In this document: positions 59,408 to 64,000 of the stretch, piece by piece | How the letters are laid out: every line of letters begins with the position of its first letter | How positions within the stretch are numbered: the first letter of the stretch is position 1 | Origin: Corynebacterium glyciniphilum AJ 3170 | GTDB lineage: Bacteria; Actinomycetota; Actinomycetes; Mycobacteriales; Mycobacteriaceae | Direction: 5' to 3' | Assembly: GCF_007673095.1 (NCBI RefSeq) | Contig: NZ_VDYZ01000002.1 | Span: forward strand, 186,001-250,000 | Length of the DNA stretch: 64,000 bases | Program-made: the position numbers and the translations under genes | Notes under the pieces: generated by a model | The model's database searches: none | The model's input: only the letters and a program-made list of their open reading frames with translations | Told to the model about the DNA's origin: nothing

Positions 59408-60318
59408 CGGCCTCCCGCCTTCCTGCACTCCTGGCCGTCACTGTCACCGCCGTGCTCTGGGGGACCACGGGCACCGCCGCCAGTCTGGCCGAGAACGTCG
59501 GTCCGCTGGCAATCGGGGCCGTGTCCCTCGGGGTCGGCGGCCTGCTGCAGGCACTGATCGCCGCTCCCGACCTGTGGCGCACCCGCACACTGCTCCGCGA
59601 GCAGCGTGGCATGATCCTGCTCGGCGGGCTCGCCGTGTTCGCCTATCCACTGGCGTTCTACAGTTCGATGCACCTGGCCGGGGTCGCCGTGGGCACGGTG
59701 ATCTCCCTGGCGTCAGCGCCACTGGCCGCCGGCGTCATCGAGAAAGTGACCGGAGGGACCTCGTTGGGCCCCTGGTGGAGCAGCGCAGCCGGGCTCGGGA
59801 TCACCGGCGCGGTGCTGATCAGTGTGGCCTCCGGCGGGGACGACACGACCGCCGACAATTCAGCGACCCTCGCCGGCATCGCGCTCGGCCTGCTGGCGGG
59901 TGTGTCCTATGCGCTGTACGCCTGGGTGGCCTTCCGGCTGATGCTCGCCGGAACGGGACGGGCCGCGGCGATGGGATCGGTTTTCGGCGTCGGCGGGGCC
60001 CTGCTGGTACCCGTGCTGCTGGTGACCGGTGGGCCTCTCCTGGACTCCGCCACGACGCTGGGAGTGGCTGCCTACATCTCGCTGGTCCCCATGTTCCTGG
60101 GGTACGTGTTGTTCGGTTACGGGCTCACCCGGCTCTCCCCGAGCACGGCGACCACGGTGACACTGCTCGAACCAGCCGTCGCCGCCCTGTTGGCGGTACT
60201 TGTCGTCGGGGAACGGCTCGCCCCGTTGGGCTGGGTCGGTCTCGTCCTGATCGGGCTGGTGCTGGTTGTTCTTGCGCTCGCCCCGGACCGGTCTCACTCC
60301 CCGACGGAGAGCCGTTGA
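59404..60318 (+). CDS. EamA/DMT-family transporter
   Basis: 304 residues with ten helices in two EamA repeats: the first around VTAVLWGTTGTAASLAE and PLAFYSSMHLAGVAVGTVISL, the second around GLLAGVSYALYAWVAFRLML and SPSTATTVTLLEPAVAALLAVLVVGERL, a strong signature. The family exports amino acids, drugs or metabolites. Translational coupling to a TetR regulator with its own operator suggests inducible efflux. It is convergent with the MBL-fold gene (22-base gap). Confidence 0.92.
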   Translation: MTASRLPALLAVTVTAVLWGTTGTAASLAENVGPLAIGAVSLGVGGLLQALIAAPDLWRTRTLLREQRGMILLGGLAVFAYPLAFYSSMHLAGVAVGTVISLASAPLAAGVIEKVTGGTSLGPWWSSAAGLGITGAVLISVASGGDDTTADNSATLAGIALGLLAGVSYALYAWVAFRLMLAGTGRAAAMGSVFGVGGALLVPVLLVTGGPLLDSATTLGVAAYISLVPMFLGYVLFGYGLTRLSPSTATTVTLLEPAVAALLAVLVVGERLAPLGWVGLVLIGLVLVVLALAPDRSHSPTESR

Positions 60319-60340
60319 GTCCGGGAGCCCGGGGATCCGC

Positions 60341-61165
60341 TTACAGTTTACCGAGATGCCGGAGGGCGACGCGGGTGGACTGTTTGGCTGAGTCCCGCAG
60401 CACCGGATCCACGTCGGTGTAGATCTCGTCGACGATCTGACCGACGGTCGCGTCCGGACCCAACGCCTCCACTGCCTCGGTGACCTGCCGTAACCTGTGC
60501 TCACGGCGCTGCAGGTACTTGACCGCCAGCTGGGCGGTGTCGTCGCGGTCGGGACCGTGCCCCGGCAGCATCCGCACCCCGGATCCCCGCCGCGCGAGTA
60601 GCCGCAGGGACTCCAGGTAGTCCCCCAGGTCGCCGGTGGTCTCCGAGATCATGGTCGTGTGTCGGCCCGCGATCGTGTCCCCGGTGAGGATGCCCTCGAG
60701 ATCCGTGCTGGACTCTCCACCCTCGGTGTGCACCGCGAAGCATACCGAGTCGTCGGTGTGGCCGGGTGTGGCGAGCACCTCGATGCTCGGGGTCATGCCG
60801 TCGCACCGGATGATCTCGCCGTCCACGAGGGGCTCCCCGCCGATGCAGTAGCGTTTGTCGACGGCACGCACAGGGGCCCCGACGAGTTGCCGGAGCCTGC
60901 CAGCTCCGTCGGCGTGGTCGGGGTGATGGTGGGTCAGGAGGATCAGCGCCACCTCTGCGCCGCCCTCGGTCGCTTTTCTACGGAGGACGTTGAGGTGACC
61001 TTCGTCGTGGGGTCCCGGGTCGACAATGACGCTCGCCATGTCACCTGGGGCCCGGATGACCCACGAGTTGGTGCCCTCGAGGGCCTGGTAGCTGGGGTTG
61101 TCACACAGAACCACTCCGACGGAGGGGGTGACGGGACGCAACTGGCTGTACGCGGGGTGCTCCAT
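60341..61165 (-). CDS. MBL-fold metallo-hydrolase (LACTB2/Rv3677c-like)
   Basis: 274 residues. The metal site is THHHPDHADG, with further ligands in ATPGHTDDS and GDTIAG, and a C-terminal GHGP. A helical C-terminal region of about 60 residues (YLQRREHRLRQVTEAVEALG) resembles the LACTB2 winged tail, in which relatives act on RNA or thioesters. The start is ATG 61165 (MEHPAYSQLRPVTP); the longer frame upstream is the antisense of ridA and not real. Its place after crp/glxR matches Rv3677c. Confidence 0.9.
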   Translation of the reverse strand: MEHPAYSQLRPVTPSVGVVLCDNPSYQALEGTNSWVIRAPGDMASVIVDPGPHDEGHLNVLRRKATEGGAEVALILLTHHHPDHADGAGRLRQLVGAPVRAVDKRYCIGGEPLVDGEIIRCDGMTPSIEVLATPGHTDDSVCFAVHTEGGESSTDLEGILTGDTIAGRHTTMISETTGDLGDYLESLRLLARRGSGVRMLPGHGPDRDDTAQLAVKYLQRREHRLRQVTEAVEALGPDATVGQIVDEIYTDVDPVLRDSAKQSTRVALRHLGKL

Positions 61166-61232
61166 GTCACCGATCCTACTGTGGGGAACGCCAATCGACA
61201 GGCCCGGCGGGGGTGATCCCCGGGCGGGGCAG

Positions 61233-61736
61233 CTACGACACGCGCACGACCAGTTCGACCTCGACGGGACTCCCCAACGGCAGTTCGGCGACGCCGACGG
61301 CACTGCGGGCATGCGCGCCAGCCTCCCCGAAGATCTCGCCGAGCAGGTCGGAGGCGCCGTTGACGACGGCAGGCTGTCCGCCGAAGCCGGGCGCAGAGGC
61401 CACGAATCCGACGACCTTGACGATCTGGCGGACACGGTCAATCCCCACGAGGTCGTCGATCGCCGCCAGGGCGTTGAGGGTGGCCGTGCGGGCGTGGGAC
61501 GCGGCGTCCTGCGGGGACACGGCCGCGTCCTCCCCCACGGCTCCGGTGGTGGGCAGCACACCGTCGGTGAAAGGCAGTTGGCCCGAGGTGAAGACCAGGT
61601 CACCGGTCTGGACCGCAGGAACATAGGCGGCGACCGGTGCCGCGACCGGGGGAAGCGTGATCCCCAGCTCAGCGAGACGGTCGGAGACCCTACCGCTACC
61701 GCCGGTACCGCCGGTGCCGTCAGTGCCGCCGGTCAT
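61233..61736 (-). CDS. RidA-family protein
   Basis: 167 residues. After a Gly/Thr-rich start (MTGGTDGTGGTGGSG), the RidA core runs from RLAELGITLPPVAAPVAAYVPA through GDLVFTSGQLPF to SPVEVELVVRVS. The Arg usual near position 105 in imine deaminases is not clear here, so this may be a non-catalytic Rid subfamily member, as for the Rv3678c group. Canonical RidA hydrolyses reactive enamine/imine intermediates. It follows the DUF4177 gene without a gap. Confidence 0.85.
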   Translation of the reverse strand: MTGGTDGTGGTGGSGRVSDRLAELGITLPPVAAPVAAYVPAVQTGDLVFTSGQLPFTDGVLPTTGAVGEDAAVSPQDAASHARTATLNALAAIDDLVGIDRVRQIVKVVGFVASAPGFGGQPAVVNGASDLLGEIFGEAGAHARSAVGVAELPLGSPVEVELVVRVS

Positions 61737-61889
61737 CTACTTCTCCCGCTTCAGGTAGGCGACGTGCTGCTCGCCGGTGGGCCCGGGAAGGACGGACACG
61801 AGTTCCCAGCCGTCCTCACCCCAGTTGTCGAGGATCTGCTTGGTCGCGTGGGTCAGGAGTGGAACGGTGGCGTATTCCCATTGAGTCAT
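61737..61889 (-). CDS. DUF4177-type small protein
   Basis: 50 residues, starting MTQWEYATVPLLTHATKQIL and with DGWELVSVLPGP, the DUF4177 pattern. The stop codon is directly before the ridA start (TAG ATG), so the two are translated in step. The function is unknown. A small conserved protein stands in the same position in mycobacterial genomes. Confidence 0.85.
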   Translation of the reverse strand: MTQWEYATVPLLTHATKQILDNWGEDGWELVSVLPGPTGEQHVAYLKREK

Positions 61890-61902
61890 GCCGACGAGTA
61901 TA

Positions 61903-61937
61903 CAAACGCTCCGGCCGCGTGGAACAGGGCCGGAGCG
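61903..61937 (-). terminator. Terminator of whcA
   Basis: CGCTCCGGCC (61907-61916) pairs with GGCCGGAGCG (61928-61937). On the minus strand the stem is followed by TTTGTA. It separates whcA from the DUF4177-ridA pair. Confidence 0.7.
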
Positions 61938-61959
61938 GGAGTGGTGGAACCGGGCGGAA

Positions 61960-62373
61960 TCAGCCCTGGGACGCCTCGAGCTGGCCGGCGAAGAAATCCG
62001 CCCAGCTCTCCACCTCAGGGTGCTTGCGCAGCAGGGCGCGGCGCTGACGCTCGGTCATGCCTCCCCACACGCCGAACTCGACGTCATTGTCGAGGGCGTC
62101 CGCGCGGCACTGGAGCACGACCGGGCAGTGGCGGCAGATCGCCACTGCCTTGCGCTGGGCCGCACCGCGGACGAACAGCTCTTCGGGGTCGATGTTGCGG
62201 CAGTGCGCCTGGGTGATCCACTCGCCCCGGTTGTTGAAGGACTCGCGGGTGGTCACCTGACCGGCCGTGCGGTGCAGGACGCCCTGGTTACCGCTACGGA
62301 CCTCGGGGGCGGCACCGTCGTCCGCGCAGGTGGTGCCGGTGGTGCTGTCAGGATGTCGGAGTGATGCGGTCAT
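61960..62373 (-). CDS. whcA: WhiB-family iron-sulfur regulator (WhcA/WhiB4-like)
   Basis: 137 residues. The four cluster ligands are Cys58, Cys80, Cys83 and Cys89 (spacing 21-2-5), followed by the WhiB turn EFGVWGGMTERQRRALLRKH. In C. glutamicum the homologue next to the penicillin-binding protein gene is WhcA, a negative regulator of the oxidative stress response; in M. tuberculosis the same place holds whiB4. The start ATG 62373 is supported by GGAAGGA 4 bases before it, which gives a longer N-terminus (with an additional Cys16) than is usual. It is divergent from the penicillin-binding protein gene. Confidence 0.92.
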   Translation of the reverse strand: MTASLRHPDSTTGTTCADDGAAPEVRSGNQGVLHRTAGQVTTRESFNNRGEWITQAHCRNIDPEELFVRGAAQRKAVAICRHCPVVLQCRADALDNDVEFGVWGGMTERQRRALLRKHPEVESWADFFAGQLEASQG

Positions 62374-62903
62374 GATGTCCTTCCGCTGTGGATAGTGGCC
62401 GGGAATGACGATCCCCGGCTCCGGAGATCGAGACCCCGGAAGTGATCATCAGCAAACTGGATGTAAGTGTATTCACACAGATTTAGAAGTGTCGAATCGC
62501 ACATGTTCCGAGAAAGTGTGTGGCACATCACCGGACGACGGTTGGGCCCGTCGGGGAGCATCCCCCGCACCCCGCGCGTTCCCGGCGGACAGCGGTGCGA
62601 TTTTTCGCCGTCGTACAGCACATCAGGCGGGCGACCGTGGCCGAATGGAGCGAACGTCCCAGAGAATGTGCTGGTCATCACATCCGGGGCGCGATGAGTC
62701 GGCAGCATGTGATGTCCGTCACCGATATCCGATTCTGCCGCCGGAATCCACCGACACTGTTATCGGGCACGCGCCGTGGCCCGGACTCACCGCCCTCCGC
62801 GGACCCTCGACGTCCCCGTCCTGACGCCACCCCCGAAAACTCCCCCTGCCGGCGATCCCGACGGGAACTCCCCCTCTCCGGCGGCATCCGATACCCTTTG
62901 CGT
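62374..62903. other. Divergent intergenic region between whcA and the PBP gene
   Basis: 530 bases with no gene I can support. The part 62449-62500 is AT-rich and should be the whcA promoter. TACCCT at 62892-62897 is the -10 of the leaderless PBP gene. Open frames here on both strands show no recognisable product or ribosome site. Confidence 0.6.
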
Positions 62904-64000
62904 GTGACATACCTCAGGAACGCGGCCACACTCATCCTCGCCATCGTCATGATCGGCGTGCTGACCGCGTTCGCCGCCATCCCGTTGGTCGGGGGTGCGG
63001 GTTTCGCCGTCAACGCCGGCTCCGACACCGTGGACAGCGATCTGGCCGACATCGACGACAATGAGTCACTCCCCGAGGTCAGCACCATCACAGACCGTGA
63101 GGGGAACACCCTCGCCACCCTCTACGACCAGCGCCGGTACTCGGTCAGCCAGGACGAGATCTCAGACAGCATGAAACAGGCGATCGTCGCGATCGAGGAC
63201 CGTCGGTTCTACGAACACGACGGTGTCGATGTCCGCGGCACCCTCCGGGCGCTGGCCGCGAACTTCTCCAGTGGTGGCGTGGAGCAGGGCGCCTCCACCA
63301 TCGACCAGCAGTACATCAAGAACTACCTGCTGCTCATCGACGCCGCCAACGACGAGGAACGCGCCGCAGCGACCGAGACCTCGGCCACCCGCAAGTTGCG
63401 GGAGATGAAGATGGCCACCGATCTCGAGAAGCGGTACTCGAAGGACGAGATCCTCACCCGCTATCTCAACCTCATCCCGTTCGGCAACGGCGCCTACGGC
63501 GTCGAGGCCGCCGCACGCACATACTTCTCCACGAGCGCCGCGGACCTCACGGTCCCCCAGTCCGCGATGCTGGCCGGCATGGTGCAGTCCACCAGCGCCC
63601 ATGACCCGTGGGCGAACCCGGAGAGCGCCACGTCACGTCGGAACGACGTCCTCAACGCCATGGCCTCGACCGGTGCCCTCAGCCCCGCTGAACGCGACCG
63701 CTTCGCCGAAGAGCCGCTCGGAGTGAACGAGAACCCCGTCGGCCAGGCCAACGGCTGTATCGGAGCCGACAACGCCGGTTTCTTCTGTGACTACGTGCTC
63801 TCGTATCTCGAGGACCACGACCTCGACACCGGTGAACTCGCACGCGGCGGATACACGGTGCGCACCACCCTGGATCCCTCGGCACAGGAGGCCGCGGTGA
63901 ACTCGGTACGTTCCCAGGCCGACGCCTCCACCCCGGGAGTGTCACTGACCTCGAACTTCATCGCCCCCACCGATGACGCCCACGAGGTCGTCGCGATGGC
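62904..64000 (+). CDS. Class A penicillin-binding protein, 5' part (3' end outside window)
   Basis: The first 365 residues are present. GTG 62904 starts VTYLRNAATLILAIVMIGVL, a signal anchor. The glycosyltransferase domain is intact: AIVAIEDRRFYEHDGVD with the catalytic Glu, GASTIDQQYIKNYL, RKLREMKMATDLEKRYSKDEILTRYLN and PFGNGAYGVEAAARTYF. The linker to the transpeptidase domain begins near GGYTVRTTLDPSAQEAAV; the transpeptidase itself lies beyond the window. It polymerises peptidoglycan at the outer face of the membrane. Position next to whcA fits C. glutamicum pbp1a and M. tuberculosis ponA2. A TACCCT hexamer 6 bases upstream indicates a leaderless transcript. Confidence 0.93.
   Translation, partial: MTYLRNAATLILAIVMIGVLTAFAAIPLVGGAGFAVNAGSDTVDSDLADIDDNESLPEVSTITDREGNTLATLYDQRRYSVSQDEISDSMKQAIVAIEDRRFYEHDGVDVRGTLRALAANFSSGGVEQGASTIDQQYIKNYLLLIDAANDEERAAATETSATRKLREMKMATDLEKRYSKDEILTRYLNLIPFGNGAYGVEAAARTYFSTSAADLTVPQSAMLAGMVQSTSAHDPWANPESATSRRNDVLNAMASTGALSPAERDRFAEEPLGVNENPVGQANGCIGADNAGFFCDYVLSYLEDHDLDTGELARGGYTVRTTLDPSAQEAAVNSVRSQADASTPGVSLTSNFIAPTDDAHEVVAM

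Noticed and set aside
62405..63118. Open frames in the whcA/PBP intergenic region
   Set aside because: No start signals or conserved features; the minus-strand frame overlaps the PBP gene in antisense.

Overview
The window looks like a chromosomal segment of a high-GC Corynebacterium. Markers of the genus are a mycolyltransferase with signal peptide, PorH/PorA-sized small proteins, GlxR, a WhcA/WhiB4-type regulator, and gene order that follows the corynebacterial/mycobacterial core (in M. tuberculosis numbering roughly Rv3644c-Rv3649, Rv3654c-Rv3661, Rv3669-Rv3674c, Rv3676-Rv3682, from memory). Many genes appear to start without a leader: a TAnnnT hexamer lies 5-8 bases before the start codon. 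The species cannot be fixed from the sequence alone.

Layout. 1-12377 carries metabolic and envelope genes: the 3' part of isocitrate lyase, an Eis-like acetyltransferase, dihydrolipoyl dehydrogenase, a 36-residue PorH-like protein, a secreted mycolyltransferase, a flippase-like membrane protein, an MFS transporter and an acyl-CoA oxidase-like enzyme. 12378-13760 is a small-peptide locus: three 29-residue amphipathic peptides, two of them on a nearly perfect 323-bp tandem duplication, and a 33-residue Gly-rich hydrophobic peptide. Two more members of the 29-residue family lie at 35507-35930.

13935-24415 is the most unusual part. It has a degenerate LanC-like protein with a SARP-like winged-helix regulator, a NarL-type two-component system, and, divergent from that, a 1334-residue protein with the architecture of poly-epsilon-lysine synthetase (adenylation, carrier, then membrane segments alternating with three left-handed beta-helix domains). 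The synthetase is translationally coupled to a polytopic acyltransferase-like membrane protein and a lipoprotein. The working reading is a cationic homopoly(amino acid) system with its own sensor.

24431-30908 is further accessory material: a DinB/MDMPI-like protein, a YdjM-like membrane protein, a low-complexity lipoprotein, a VOC protein, a MarR regulator, a 54-residue small protein, a lipoprotein gamma-glutamyltransferase and a second acyltransferase-like membrane protein. It ends at tRNA-Thr(CGU).

31122-43741 returns to the core block: holB, adenylate cyclase cyaB, an Nramp transporter, topA, a NAD(P)-binding protein with a divergent HxlR regulator, a cold shock protein and a DUF1998 helicase. 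After a secreted lipase and a DUF4190-like membrane protein comes a tight-adherence (Tad) pilus cluster with a fused TadB-TadC (46231-50577). Then follow a HAD phosphatase, a holin-X-like membrane protein, an alpha/beta hydrolase lacking the usual nucleophile, a secreted esterase, and an overlapping operon of nth, a TlpA-like thioredoxin, a NUDIX CoA pyrophosphatase and a MarP-like protease. glxR, a TetR/EamA pair, an MBL-fold hydrolase, RidA, a DUF4177 protein, whcA and the 5' part of a class A penicillin-binding protein close the window. CyaB and GlxR together put both ends of the cAMP circuit in the same segment.
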